Shown here: one piece after another, positions 45,562 through 54,741 of the stretch
Layout: the number at the start of each line of letters is the position of its first letter
Position numbering within the stretch: the first letter of the stretch is position 1
Source of the DNA: Sedimentitalea nanhaiensis DSM 24252
GTDB taxonomy: Bacteria > Pseudomonadota > Alphaproteobacteria > Rhodobacterales > Rhodobacteraceae
Assembly (NCBI RefSeq): GCF_000473225.1
Contig: NZ_KI421509.1
Location: 3,242,868 to 3,306,867 of the forward strand
DNA length: 64,000 nt
Direction: 5' to 3'
Translations under genes and position numbers: made by a program
Notes under the pieces: generated by a model
Told to the model about the DNA's origin: nothing
The model's database searches: none
What the model saw: the letters and a program-made list of their open reading frames with translations, nothing else

Positions 45562-46219
45562 GGATCTGCAAGACATCATTGTGGCGCTGCGTGATGCCTT
45601 TCGCGTCGATCACATGGTGTATCATTGGGTAGACAGCGCAGGCGACCAATACGGCTGCGGAACATATTCAGATGAATGGAGAGACCGCTATGTCGTACAA
45701 AACTACCATCGGATCGATCCGGTTATTATCGGCTGTTTCCAACGGTTCCATCCGGTAGATTGGAAGCGGCTGGACTGGTCCAGCAAGGCGGCGCGGCACT
45801 TTCACACCGAAGCATTGGCGTATGGTGTCGGCAACCAGGGTTTTTCCATTCCGATCCGCGGACCAAACGGGCAATTCGCGTTATTTACGGTCAGCCACAA
45901 TTGTGAAGACGCAATCTGGGCAGACTTTACCGAGGCGCACGGTCGGGATTTGATCCTGATTGCACATTTCTTCAACCGCAAGGCGCTCGAATTCGAAAAG
46001 ACCCGGCAACCGGAACAATCCCGAGCGCTGTCCCCGCGCGAAGTGGATGCGATGACGTTGCTGGCGATGGGCTACAGCCGGGCACAGGTTGCCGACACGC
46101 TTTCGATCTCAGAACACACACTACGTGTCTACATCGAAAGCGCCCGGTTCAAGCTGGGCGCATTGAATACGACCCACGCCGTAGCCCGTGCAATGAGCCG
46201 CGGGTTAATCGTGGTTTGA
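45500..46219 (+). CDS. luxR: LuxR-family acyl-homoserine lactone receptor/regulator
   Basis: A 239-aa protein with an N-terminal autoinducer domain and C-terminal GerE helix-turn-helix. The TraR-type ligand positions are in the canonical spacing W-X3-Y-X8-DP (EWRDRYVVQNYHRIDP), plus the later Trp and Gly (LDW, GPNGQF). The HTH reads LSPREVDAMTLLAMGYSRAQVA with SEHTLRVYI. It should bind an AHL and DNA. A cognate luxI follows 82 bp downstream. Confidence 0.93.
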   Translation: MANTVNLDQILQDLDATSALEDLQDIIVALRDAFRVDHMVYHWVDSAGDQYGCGTYSDEWRDRYVVQNYHRIDPVIIGCFQRFHPVDWKRLDWSSKAARHFHTEALAYGVGNQGFSIPIRGPNGQFALFTVSHNCEDAIWADFTEAHGRDLILIAHFFNRKALEFEKTRQPEQSRALSPREVDAMTLLAMGYSRAQVADTLSISEHTLRVYIESARFKLGALNTTHAVARAMSRGLIVV

Positions 46220-46301
46220 CCCGCCGCGCGGGCTGCTGACGCTATGTTAACTATCTTTGTCCTACCTTTGTTCTCAGCCAGGACGACAAGGGGACATGAT
46301 C

Positions 46302-46940
46302 ATGCTGCGCTATATTTATGCAAACGACCTTCACAATCATCCGAAACTTGCGCGTACTATGTTTGAAGACCGGGCCGACCAGTTCAAGACACGGTTGGGG
46401 TGGGATGTTGATATCGATGCCAAGGGGCAGGAAAAAGACAGCTACGACCGGTTGAATCCGTTGTATGTTATCTGGGAGCAGCCCGATGGCAGCCATGGCG
46501 GTTCGATGCGCTTTCTGCCGACGACAGGTCCGGTGATGGTAAACGACGTGTTCGGGCATTTGACCGGTGGGACCACCATTTCAAGTCCGTTGATCTGGGA
46601 ATGCACGCGCTTTTGCCTGTCGCGCAAAGCCGGTTCAAATGTTGCCGCCGCCTTGATGTTGGCAGGGGGGGAAATCATGAACGGGTTTGGCGTTCGCCAC
46701 TTCGTCGGCGTATTTGATGCACGGATGGTGCGGATATATCGCCTGATAGGATCTTCGCCCGAGGTGTTGGGCAGCGATGGCGAAGGGCGCGACAAGATCA
46801 GCGTTGGCCTGTGGGCCTTTTCACCCGAAGCCAAAGCCCAAATCGCCCGCCGTGCTGGCATATCGCCCGAACTGTCCAAGCTGTGGTTTAGCCGAGCGTT
46901 TGGGGCGTCGATGAGACAGCAGTTTGCAATGACGGCGTGA
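46302..46940 (+). CDS. luxI: Acyl-homoserine lactone synthase (LuxI family)
   Basis: A 212-aa enzyme making AHL from S-adenosylmethionine and acyl-ACP. All the invariant LuxI positions are present: R-X3-F-X5-W (RADQFKTRLGW), D-X2-D (DSYD), R (SMRFLP), F (VNDVFGH) and E-X2-R (WECTRF). ATG 46302 (MLRYIYAND) has AAGGGGAC nine bases upstream; ATG 46296 is also possible. It lies downstream of luxR in the same direction. Confidence 0.95.
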   Translation: MLRYIYANDLHNHPKLARTMFEDRADQFKTRLGWDVDIDAKGQEKDSYDRLNPLYVIWEQPDGSHGGSMRFLPTTGPVMVNDVFGHLTGGTTISSPLIWECTRFCLSRKAGSNVAAALMLAGGEIMNGFGVRHFVGVFDARMVRIYRLIGSSPEVLGSDGEGRDKISVGLWAFSPEAKAQIARRAGISPELSKLWFSRAFGASMRQQFAMTA

Positions 46941-47001
46941 TCCAGACCAAAAACGTCTGTGACATCTGGTGAACCGATAAGCGCGGTTGTAGGGTCTTGT
47001 C

Positions 47002-48531
47002 ATGACCGCGCCAAAGCTGACCTTTTCAGAAGACCAGGCAGCCGCCTACGACAGCGTGGCTGACTTGGTGCGGAACGCGGGAATCGATCTGGACAACAGC
47101 CTGCTTGCGCCACCGCGCGACAGTGGCTCGGGCGTCATGGCGCTGGTTGGCAAGGCGGGGTCAGGAAAAACCTTGCTGCTGGCCGAACTGTACCATGCTT
47201 TGCAAGCGGCTGGCGTCGAGATCGTGTCCGGCGATTTCGAAAGCCGCCGCCGCAAGGACAAACGCACGCTTGCGATTCTTGCTCCGACCAACAAGGCCGC
47301 CAGCGTTTTGCGTTTGCGGGGCGTGCCGGCCACCACGATCCACCGGATCCTCTATACTCCGGTCTATGATCCGGAATACGAGCGAATTGCCGAATGGTTG
47401 GCGAACAACGGCGAGCGGCCCGACATCGAAGCCCTAACGGACCAGGCGTTGGATCGTGCCGCTGCGTTTTATGCCAACAACAAGTCGATTCCAGGGGCCT
47501 TGGCTGCTGCAGGATTGCGCGGTTCCGATTTCATTACCGGTTGGAAGCGTCGCGAAGACCCGCTCGATATCGGGTTCGTCGACGAATCATCAATGCTGGA
47601 TGACCGCCAGTTCGAGGATTTGAAAGACATTTTCCCAACGCTGGTTCTGTTCGGCGACCCGGCGCAGCTTGCTCCGGTGAACCAATCGGGAAGCATGGTG
47701 TTTGACAGCCTTCCGGGCGAACGCAAACTGGAACTGCACCGGGTGCATCGGCAGGATGCGGATAACCCGATTCTGGATCTGGCACACGCTTTGGCCGACC
47801 CGCAACTCGAGTTCCACGATTTTGAACGGATGGTCGAAGAAACGGCCGGTCGCGACGACAGGGTAGTCTGGGGCCAACGGGTCGAAGTCGATCTGATGGC
47901 GCGCAGCCCGGTTCTTGTCTGGCGCAATGCCACGCGCATCAGGCTGATCAATGCGTTTCGAACCGTTCACGGGGCACCCGAAGATGCGCTTCTGGAAGGT
48001 GAGCCGCTGATCTGCGACGGGATCGAACTGCCGCTGAAACACCGTAAGAAACGGCTCGACCTCGAGGCGCGCGGGCTGATCAAAGGCGCTCAGGTTGTCT
48101 ATCTTGGTTCGGGGAAGCGGTCGGGTTTTTCCCGTCTGCACGTCATAGGAGCCGAGGACCCGCAGGTCAGCGCGGCCTCGATTGTCAAAATAGAGATGCC
48201 CGACGAAGAAGAACCTTTTATCCCCTATGCAGCGCGCATGGGCGCAACCTTTCTGCACGGTGCGGCCGTTACGATCCACAAGGCGCAGGGCTCGCAATGG
48301 GACACGGTACAGGTGTTTGCGCCAGACCTTTTTGTCGCCGCACGCATGGGGCGGGTCGAGGCGGGCCAACCGCTGTGGAAACGATTGGCCTATGTCGCGA
48401 TTACCCGCGCGCAGGAGCGGCTCATCTGGGTTGTACGCAATAGGCTGTCAAAGCCCACGCACGGGCTGCGCGTCGATGATCTGCGCAGTGTTGCCGCGCC
48501 GTCCTTGACCCTAGATGTGGAAGAACAATGA
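47002..48531 (+). CDS. RecD2-like ATP-dependent DNA helicase
   Basis: A 509-aa superfamily 1 helicase. Walker A GKAGSGKTLLLAEL, motif Ia LAPTNKAASVL, Walker B GFVDESSMLDD, motif III LFGDPAQLAPV, and the C-terminal TIHKAQGSQWDTV and YVAITRAQERL motifs. It is shorter than RecD2 and lacks an obvious N-terminal OB/HhH region. Probable role in DNA repair. Its stop overlaps the SDR start by 4 bp. Confidence 0.88.
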   Translation: MTAPKLTFSEDQAAAYDSVADLVRNAGIDLDNSLLAPPRDSGSGVMALVGKAGSGKTLLLAELYHALQAAGVEIVSGDFESRRRKDKRTLAILAPTNKAASVLRLRGVPATTIHRILYTPVYDPEYERIAEWLANNGERPDIEALTDQALDRAAAFYANNKSIPGALAAAGLRGSDFITGWKRREDPLDIGFVDESSMLDDRQFEDLKDIFPTLVLFGDPAQLAPVNQSGSMVFDSLPGERKLELHRVHRQDADNPILDLAHALADPQLEFHDFERMVEETAGRDDRVVWGQRVEVDLMARSPVLVWRNATRIRLINAFRTVHGAPEDALLEGEPLICDGIELPLKHRKKRLDLEARGLIKGAQVVYLGSGKRSGFSRLHVIGAEDPQVSAASIVKIEMPDEEEPFIPYAARMGATFLHGAAVTIHKAQGSQWDTVQVFAPDLFVAARMGRVEAGQPLWKRLAYVAITRAQERLIWVVRNRLSKPTHGLRVDDLRSVAAPSLTLDVEEQ

Positions 48532-49262
48532 AGTCCGTTTTGATCACCGGAGCCAGTTCCGGTATTGGCCGCGCGACAGCAGAATTGTTTTTGGACCGGG
48601 GCTGGCGGGTCGGCGCTTTGGCGCGCAGCGCTGCGCCGCTGCAGAAATTGGCAGACCGATTTCCCGAGGCGATTCCCCTCGTCGCGGATGTAACCGACCC
48701 GGACGCGGTTGCGGCGGCGTTCGACTCGTTTGTGGACAGGGTCGGGCGTCTGGATCTGTTGTTCAACAATGCCGGAATCTTTACGCCGTCAGGGACGATC
48801 GACGAAATAGACATCGCGGACTGGTACGCAGCGGTGAACGTAAACCTGAACGGGATGTTCTTGTGCGCACGTGCCGCCTTTGCCGTGATGCGGACCCAGA
48901 CCCCACAGGGCGGGCGCATCATCAACAACGGATCGATTGCCGCCCATGTGCCGCGTCCCGGCTCCATACCCTATTCGGCCACAAAACATGCGATTACCGG
49001 CCTGACCCGCAGTCTGTCGCTGGATGGGCGCCCGTTCGATATTGCGTGTGGCCAGATCGATATCGGCAATGCCGAGACACCGATGGTGGAAGCTTTGAAC
49101 GCAAGAAAACTGAAGGCCGACCCGCAGGCGGAACCGGATCCCACGATGTCTGTGCGGGACGCGGCAGAATCGGTGCTGCACATGGCTAGCCTACCGCTGA
49201 ACGCGAATGTACAGTTCATGACGGTGATGGCGACCAAGATGGCCTATATCGGACGAGGGTAG
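48528..49262 (+). CDS. SDR family oxidoreductase
   Basis: A 244-aa short-chain dehydrogenase. Nucleotide motif TGASSGIGRATAE, NNAG, catalytic Ser (NNGSIAAH) and YxxxK (PYSATKHA). Substrate unknown. It overlaps the helicase gene by 4 bp, which suggests co-transcription but not a shared pathway. Confidence 0.88.
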   Translation: MKSVLITGASSGIGRATAELFLDRGWRVGALARSAAPLQKLADRFPEAIPLVADVTDPDAVAAAFDSFVDRVGRLDLLFNNAGIFTPSGTIDEIDIADWYAAVNVNLNGMFLCARAAFAVMRTQTPQGGRIINNGSIAAHVPRPGSIPYSATKHAITGLTRSLSLDGRPFDIACGQIDIGNAETPMVEALNARKLKADPQAEPDPTMSVRDAAESVLHMASLPLNANVQFMTVMATKMAYIGRG

Positions 49263-49291
49263 ACGCACATTGTCCTGTCGGGCGACAGTAC

Positions 49292-50050
49292 TTAGCTGCG
49301 CAACAACCGAAATGCTGTGGATGCCCCCCAACCGGCCGCAATGGCGATGGCCAGAGACAATAGGCCATAGACCAGCGGTTGTTCGCGGGACAGGCTGAAC
49401 AGCCAGCGTTCCAACCCGACCTTGCGGACGTCTATGCGGGTCGAGTATTCCGACACCACGTTGCCGTTGCGGGTCAGAAAGATGCGGGTATCATAGTCGC
49501 CTTCGGTCAGATCCGCCGGCATCTTGAGCGCGGTGCGAAACAGGGTCTGTTGATCCAGAGCGACCTGGCCTTCGAGCTGCTGATAAAGCCCCGCTTTGCT
49601 GCGGATCCGGATGACGGCATCCGTAAAGCTGGCTGAATCGGAGATCGTCGCAGGGGCACCAACCGCGCGGATCGCCCGATTGATGGAGATCCCGTGCCGC
49701 AGGTCTTCGACATTGCTCAGGACCTCCGAGAACGGTCCGGTCGTGGCAACCGCATAGAAGCTGGGCGCGCGATCGACCTCGACCGCATCGGTGTTGACCC
49801 AGATGCCAAATTGTTTCGACTTGCGCCGAACCGTGATCGGATGGGATGGTCCGGCCACTGTTATGACCACTTGCAACGGGGCATCCGTGGGAATGGGTTC
49901 TTCGCGTTTGACCGCACCAAAAATCAGGATCTCGGATCCGTCAAAGCTGGTCGTGATGGCGACCTTGTCTTTGCTCAGACCTAGCACCACCTCTTCGGCG
50001 GCAAGGGAAACGGGGGTCATCAATACTGCCAGCCACAGAACGAGGCGCAT
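49292..50050 (-). CDS. TIGR02186 family membrane-anchored protein
   Basis: A 252-aa protein with an N-terminal signal peptide (MRLVLWLAVLMTPVSLAAEE), a beta-rich domain (FGAVKREEPI, VTVAG, GIWVNTDAVEV) and a C-terminal transmembrane helix (VYGLLSLAIAIAAGWGAST). ATG 50050 is chosen because GGAGG is nine bases upstream; GTG 50056 overlaps the TauE stop. It always accompanies a TauE-like gene in my recollection, suggesting a partner role. Confidence 0.82.
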   Translation of the reverse strand: MRLVLWLAVLMTPVSLAAEEVVLGLSKDKVAITTSFDGSEILIFGAVKREEPIPTDAPLQVVITVAGPSHPITVRRKSKQFGIWVNTDAVEVDRAPSFYAVATTGPFSEVLSNVEDLRHGISINRAIRAVGAPATISDSASFTDAVIRIRSKAGLYQQLEGQVALDQQTLFRTALKMPADLTEGDYDTRIFLTRNGNVVSEYSTRIDVRKVGLERWLFSLSREQPLVYGLLSLAIAIAAGWGASTAFRLLRS

Positions 50051-50052
50051 GA

Positions 50053-50976
50053 TCACATGCCTCCGGAAGTTGCCAGCGAGTAAAGCTCGCGAGGTTGCAG
50101 CAACAGGTCCAGGGCCAGCTTGCCGCAGACGACCAACACCATGAGGGCCAGCAGGACCCGCAGTTGTTCCGCCTTCATCCGCAAACCGATCTGCGTTCCG
50201 ACCTGGGCGCCGATCACCCCACCGATCAGCAGCAGCAGAGCCAGAATGACGTCCACGGTAAAATTCGTTGTGGCGTGCAGCAGGGTGGTAAAGGCGGTTA
50301 CAAAAATAATCTGGTACAGGGATGTGCCGACAACAACTTTGGTCGGCATGCCCAGAATATAGATCATCGCCGGCACCATGATAAAACCACCGCCGACGCC
50401 CATGATCGCGGCCAGGACGCCGACCAGCAGACCAACGCCCAACGGCGGAATGACCGAGATATACAGACCCGAGGTGCGGAACCGCATCTTGAACGGCAGC
50501 GCGTGAACCCAGGTCCGCTGGCGGCGGACATACGGGGTCTTGCCCCCCGCCTTGCGGCTCTTGCGGATGGCGTTCAGGCTTTCGACGAACATCAGCGCGC
50601 CGATGATGCCCAAGAAGACGACATAGCACATCTGCACCAGAAGATCGACCTGACCCACGCTTTTCAGATAGTTGAACACGACGATGCCCAGAGCCGCGCC
50701 AATCAGGCCACCGATCAGCAGCACCGTGCCCATTTTCAGGTCGACGGTCTTTCTGCGGAAATGCGCGAGTACACCGGAAATCGACGAGGCGACGATTTGA
50801 TTTGCGCCGGTTGCGACGGCGACGGCGGGGGGAATCCCGATGAAGAACAGCAACGGCGTCATGATGAATCCGCCGCCGACACCGAACATGCCCGACAATA
50901 TGCCAACTAGCCCGCCCAGCCCAAGAACCAGGAACAGGTTCACTGAGACTTCTGCGATGGGGAGATAGATCTGCAT
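50053..50976 (-). CDS. TauE/SafE family sulfite exporter-like protein
   Basis: A 307-aa transporter with about eight helices. The duplicated glycine-rich motif is seen in both halves: GGLVGILSGMFGVGGGFIMTP and GVLAAIMGVGGGFIMVPA (read in parts). Family members export sulfite or organosulfonates; the substrate is not shown. It is followed by the TIGR02186 gene with an overlapping stop/start region. Confidence 0.88.
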   Translation of the reverse strand: MQIYLPIAEVSVNLFLVLGLGGLVGILSGMFGVGGGFIMTPLLFFIGIPPAVAVATGANQIVASSISGVLAHFRRKTVDLKMGTVLLIGGLIGAALGIVVFNYLKSVGQVDLLVQMCYVVFLGIIGALMFVESLNAIRKSRKAGGKTPYVRRQRTWVHALPFKMRFRTSGLYISVIPPLGVGLLVGVLAAIMGVGGGFIMVPAMIYILGMPTKVVVGTSLYQIIFVTAFTTLLHATTNFTVDVILALLLLIGGVIGAQVGTQIGLRMKAEQLRVLLALMVLVVCGKLALDLLLQPRELYSLATSGGM

Positions 50977-51073
50977 GATCCTTGTTAGCCCCCTCTAACG
51001 TCCAAAATCAACCACGGATGCTGCCATGCAGCAGCAACCCAGCTGGCCTGTGATGGAATACGGGCAATTCAGC

Positions 51074-52081
51074 TTAGCGTTCTTTCACATAAGGTTCGCC
51101 GCCGGCGCGCGGAGGGATCGCCTTGCCGACAAATCCGGCCAGGATAACAACCGTCAGAATGTACGGAAGGGCATCCATCACCTGAACCGGGATCACGAAA
51201 CTGCCCAGGTGGATGTTCTGATACCGCAGGGCGACGGCCTGCAGAAAACCGAACAGCAAACAGGCGTAAAGCGCGTGCCAGGGCCGCCACTTGGCAAAGA
51301 TCAGCGCGGCCAAGGCGATGAAACCGCGCCCGGCCGTCATGTCCTTGACGAACCCGGCTTGCAGCGCCGTGGCCAGATAGGCCCCTGCAATGCCGCACAG
51401 GACACCGCAGATTGCAACGGCGGCGTAACGCAAACCGACCACGGAAACGCCCGCGGTATCGACTGCCGCGGGGTTTTCCCCGACCGCGCGCAGGCGCAGA
51501 CCGAAGCGGGTACGAAACAGAATCCACCAAGTCAGCGGAACGGCGAGAAAAGCGGCGTAAACCAGGATCGAATGTCCGGAGATCAGCTCGGAATACACTT
51601 GCTGGACCACGTTGGTTTCGGAAATCAATTCCGACAAGGGCCGACCGTATGCCGCGGCGTCCGACGGGCCGATGGCAAAAGGCAACTCGATGCCGCCAAA
51701 GCGTCCCTGCGTCAGCAAGGACGGGGTGCGCCCGCCCTGCTTGAACCAGTCCTGCGCAATCAGAACCGTCATGCCGGCGGCCAGGAAATTGATCGCGACG
51801 CCGGAAATCAGCTGGTTGCCGCGAAAGGTGATTGAAGCCAACCCGTGCAGTGCCGCCAGCACCAGCGAGGCGACGATTCCGGCCAGCAGGCCCAGCCAGA
51901 CAGAGCCGCTGATGGCGGCCACGGCGGCGGAAAAGAAGGCTGCGGCAAGCATCTTGCCTTCGAGCCCGATGTCAAAGATCCCGGCACGTTCGGAAAACAG
52001 ACCGGCCAGACAGGCCAGCAACAGCGGCGTTGCCAGACGTATGGTGCTGTCCAGCACCTGGATGATCGTCAGAAAATCCAT
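51074..52081 (-). CDS. ABC transporter permease, BMP-type nucleoside importer (second)
   Basis: A 335-aa permease with about eight to nine helices. ERAGIFDIGLEGKMLAAAFF, GNQLISGVAINFLAAG and AVGENPAAVDTAGVSV are the typical motifs of the BmpA/YufQ/RbsC-like permeases. It is last in the four-gene cluster and overlaps the first permease by one base. Confidence 0.9.
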   Translation of the reverse strand: MDFLTIIQVLDSTIRLATPLLLACLAGLFSERAGIFDIGLEGKMLAAAFFSAAVAAISGSVWLGLLAGIVASLVLAALHGLASITFRGNQLISGVAINFLAAGMTVLIAQDWFKQGGRTPSLLTQGRFGGIELPFAIGPSDAAAYGRPLSELISETNVVQQVYSELISGHSILVYAAFLAVPLTWWILFRTRFGLRLRAVGENPAAVDTAGVSVVGLRYAAVAICGVLCGIAGAYLATALQAGFVKDMTAGRGFIALAALIFAKWRPWHALYACLLFGFLQAVALRYQNIHLGSFVIPVQVMDALPYILTVVILAGFVGKAIPPRAGGEPYVKER

Positions 52082-53175
52082 CAGCCGCTCCTTTTACGCA
52101 GCCACAGGAACAACCGCTCCAGAGGCATCCGTACCATATTGTCCAGCGCGCCGGTGAACAGGATCACCAGCGCCTGAATGACCACGATCAGCTCACGCGG
52201 GATGGTCGTCCACAGGGCCAGCTCTGCGCCGCCCTGATACAGAAAACCGAACAGGATGGCGGCCAGGAACACCCCGAACGGGTGGCTGCGCCCCATCAGG
52301 GCCACAGCGATGCCAATGAACCCGGCGCCTTCGGTGGCGTTCAGCACCAGACGCTCGGCTTCACCCATCACGTTGTTGATCGCCATCAGCCCAGCCAATC
52401 CGCCCGAGATCAGCATCGCGATCATGGTGATGCGAAAAGGCGAGATACCGGCGTACAGCGCTCCGGTTTCGGAATGGCCATAGGCGCGGATTTCATAGCC
52501 CAGACGGGTGCGCCAGATCAGCAGCCAGACCGCCACGCAGGCCAGAACCGCCACAAAAAACGTGACATTGACCGGAGCCCCACGAAACAAGGCGGTTTCA
52601 GCGGTCGAGAACATGTCCTGAAACGATGGCAGGTGCACCGCGTCGGGAAATCGTTGGGATGCGGGGTCCATCGACCCCTTGGGCCGCATCAGGTTGACCA
52701 GGACATAATTCAGAACCGCCGCGGCAATGAAATTGAACATGATCGTGGTGATCACGATGTGGCTGCCCCGACGGGCTTGCAGATAGGCGGGGATGGCAGC
52801 CCAGGCCGCCCCAAACAGGGCACCGGCGAGGCTGGCAAAGATCAGGGCCAGCGACCAGTGCGGCCAGGGCAGATAGATACAGACGAGGGCAACGCCCAGC
52901 CCGCCAAGCATTGCCTGACCTTCGCCGCCGATATTGAACAGGCGGGCGTGAAAGGCGACCGAAACCGCAAGCCCCGTAAAGATGAAATTGGTGGCATAAT
53001 ACAGCGTATAGCCCCAGCCATAGGTGGACCCCAGCGCGCCCTCGACCATCAGTTTGACGGCGGCAATCGGGTCTTCACCGATGCCGATGATGACCAGCGC
53101 GGACAGGATCGCCGCCAGCAGCAGGCTGATCAGCGGGATCAGAACCACGTCGGCCCATTTCGGCATCACTTCCAT
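52081..53175 (-). CDS. ABC transporter permease, BMP-type nucleoside importer (first)
   Basis: A 364-aa permease: NIGGEGQAMLGGLG, ITTIMFNFIAAAVLNY and RAYGHSETGALYAGIS are characteristic of the YufP-like permease. ATG 53175 overlaps the stop of the ATPase gene, which fixes the start (a longer frame to 53199 is unlikely). Together with the second permease it forms the transmembrane channel. Confidence 0.9.
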   Translation of the reverse strand: MEVMPKWADVVLIPLISLLLAAILSALVIIGIGEDPIAAVKLMVEGALGSTYGWGYTLYYATNFIFTGLAVSVAFHARLFNIGGEGQAMLGGLGVALVCIYLPWPHWSLALIFASLAGALFGAAWAAIPAYLQARRGSHIVITTIMFNFIAAAVLNYVLVNLMRPKGSMDPASQRFPDAVHLPSFQDMFSTAETALFRGAPVNVTFFVAVLACVAVWLLIWRTRLGYEIRAYGHSETGALYAGISPFRITMIAMLISGGLAGLMAINNVMGEAERLVLNATEGAGFIGIAVALMGRSHPFGVFLAAILFGFLYQGGAELALWTTIPRELIVVIQALVILFTGALDNMVRMPLERLFLWLRKRSG

Positions 53176-53176
53176 G

Positions 53177-54739
53177 TTACGCGGCCTCTCCGTTGACACC
53201 GGCCATCAAAAGGCCCAGTTCCTTTTCATCGGTTCGGCCCGGCAGACGCTCGCCCATGATTTGGCCGTCAAACATCACCGCGATCCGGTCGGCCAAGCCA
53301 AAGATCTCTTCCAACTCGACGCTGACCAACAGGATCGCTTTGCCCTGATCGCGCAGCGCGACGATTTGTTTGTGAATGAATTCAATGGCCCCGATATCCA
53401 CGCCGCGTGTGGGCTGGCCCACCAGCAACAGGTCGGGATTGCGCTCGATTTCCCGCGCCACGACGACTTTCTGCTGATTGCCGCCGCTGAAGTTCTTGGC
53501 CGCCAGCCACGGATCCGGCGGGCGGACATCGAATTTTTCCATTTTGGCCTCGGTATCCGCGCGCAAGACGGCATTGTTCATCAGCGGGCCAGAGCGATAG
53601 GCCGGGTCGCGATGATACCCGAATGCGACGTTTTCCCAGGCGTGGAACTCCATGATCAGCCCTTCGCGCTGACGGTCTTCGGGGACATGTGCGATGTGTT
53701 GTGCGCGTCGGGCTTGCCCGTCCGCATCGGGGCCGGACAGGGCCAGGGGGACTCCGTTCAGACGGATGCTTCCGGTGCCGGGACGCATTCCGCCCAGCAC
53801 TTCCAACAGTTCAGACTGCCCGTTCCCGGCGACCCCGGCAATGCCCAGAATCTCGCCCGCGCGCACCGTCAGATCGATGCCCTTGAGCCGCTCGACACCC
53901 TTGTCGTCAACCACATGCAGGTTCTCGATCTGCAGGACCGCCTTGCCCGGTGTGGCCGGTACCTTGTCGACCCGCAACAGCACCTTGCGACCGACCATCA
54001 GTTCGGCCAGATGCTCGGGGCCGGTTTCGCTGGTCTTGACCGTCGCTGTCATCTGTCCGCGCCGCATCACGCTGACGGTGTCTGTGGTGTCCATGATCTC
54101 GCGCAGCTTGTGGGTGATCAGGATGATGGTTTTACCCTCTTCGCGCAGCCGATGCAGGATACGGAACAACTGATCGGCCTCAGCCGGGGTCAGCACACCG
54201 GTGGGCTCGTCCAGGATCAGGATATCGGCCTGCCGATACAGCGCCTTGAGAATTTCGACACGCTGCTGCATGCCAACACCGATCTCTTCGATCCGCGCAT
54301 CCGGGTCGACGTTCAACCCGTATTCCTGCGCCAGATCAATCAGACTCGCGCGGGCCTTGGCCAGACTGGGCTTCAACAGCCGGCCGTCCTCGGCACCGAG
54401 GATAATGTTTTCCAGAACGGTGAAATTCTCGACCAGCTTGAAATGCTGAAACACCATGCCGATACCGGCCGCAATGGCGGCCTGGCTGTCGGGGATTTCC
54501 GTCTTCTTGCCCGCGATAAAAATCTCGCCCGCGTCGGCCCTGTAAAACCCATACAGGATGCTCATCAAGGTCGACTTGCCGGCGCCATTTTCACCAATGA
54601 TGCCATGGATCGTTCCGGGCATCACGCGGATGGAAATATCCTTGTTGGCCTGTACGGGTCCAAACGCCTTGGAGATCCCGCGCAGTTCAATCGCCGGGGC
54701 GGCGGTGGTCGGCCGCCCCGTATCGTCTTGCATTCCCAC
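53177..54739 (-). CDS. ABC transporter ATP-binding protein with two ATPase domains (YufO-like)
   Basis: A 520-aa protein with tandem ABC domains. Domain 1 has GENGAGKSTLM, signature VGMQQRVEI and LILDEPTGVL. Domain 2 has the degenerate GVAGNGQSEL, FSGGNQQKVVVARE and LLVGQPTRGVD. This doubled architecture is that of sugar/nucleoside importers. Start is GTG 54739 or ATG 54733. Two bases follow the BMP stop. Confidence 0.92.
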   Translation of the reverse strand: MGMQDDTGRPTTAAPAIELRGISKAFGPVQANKDISIRVMPGTIHGIIGENGAGKSTLMSILYGFYRADAGEIFIAGKKTEIPDSQAAIAAGIGMVFQHFKLVENFTVLENIILGAEDGRLLKPSLAKARASLIDLAQEYGLNVDPDARIEEIGVGMQQRVEILKALYRQADILILDEPTGVLTPAEADQLFRILHRLREEGKTIILITHKLREIMDTTDTVSVMRRGQMTATVKTSETGPEHLAELMVGRKVLLRVDKVPATPGKAVLQIENLHVVDDKGVERLKGIDLTVRAGEILGIAGVAGNGQSELLEVLGGMRPGTGSIRLNGVPLALSGPDADGQARRAQHIAHVPEDRQREGLIMEFHAWENVAFGYHRDPAYRSGPLMNNAVLRADTEAKMEKFDVRPPDPWLAAKNFSGGNQQKVVVAREIERNPDLLLVGQPTRGVDIGAIEFIHKQIVALRDQGKAILLVSVELEEIFGLADRIAVMFDGQIMGERLPGRTDEKELGLLMAGVNGEAA

Positions 54740-54741
54740 CG

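Noticed and set aside
52740-52760. Third GTGATCAC palindrome
   Set aside because: Single copy inside the permease coding sequence, without a partner at 21 bp; likely chance.
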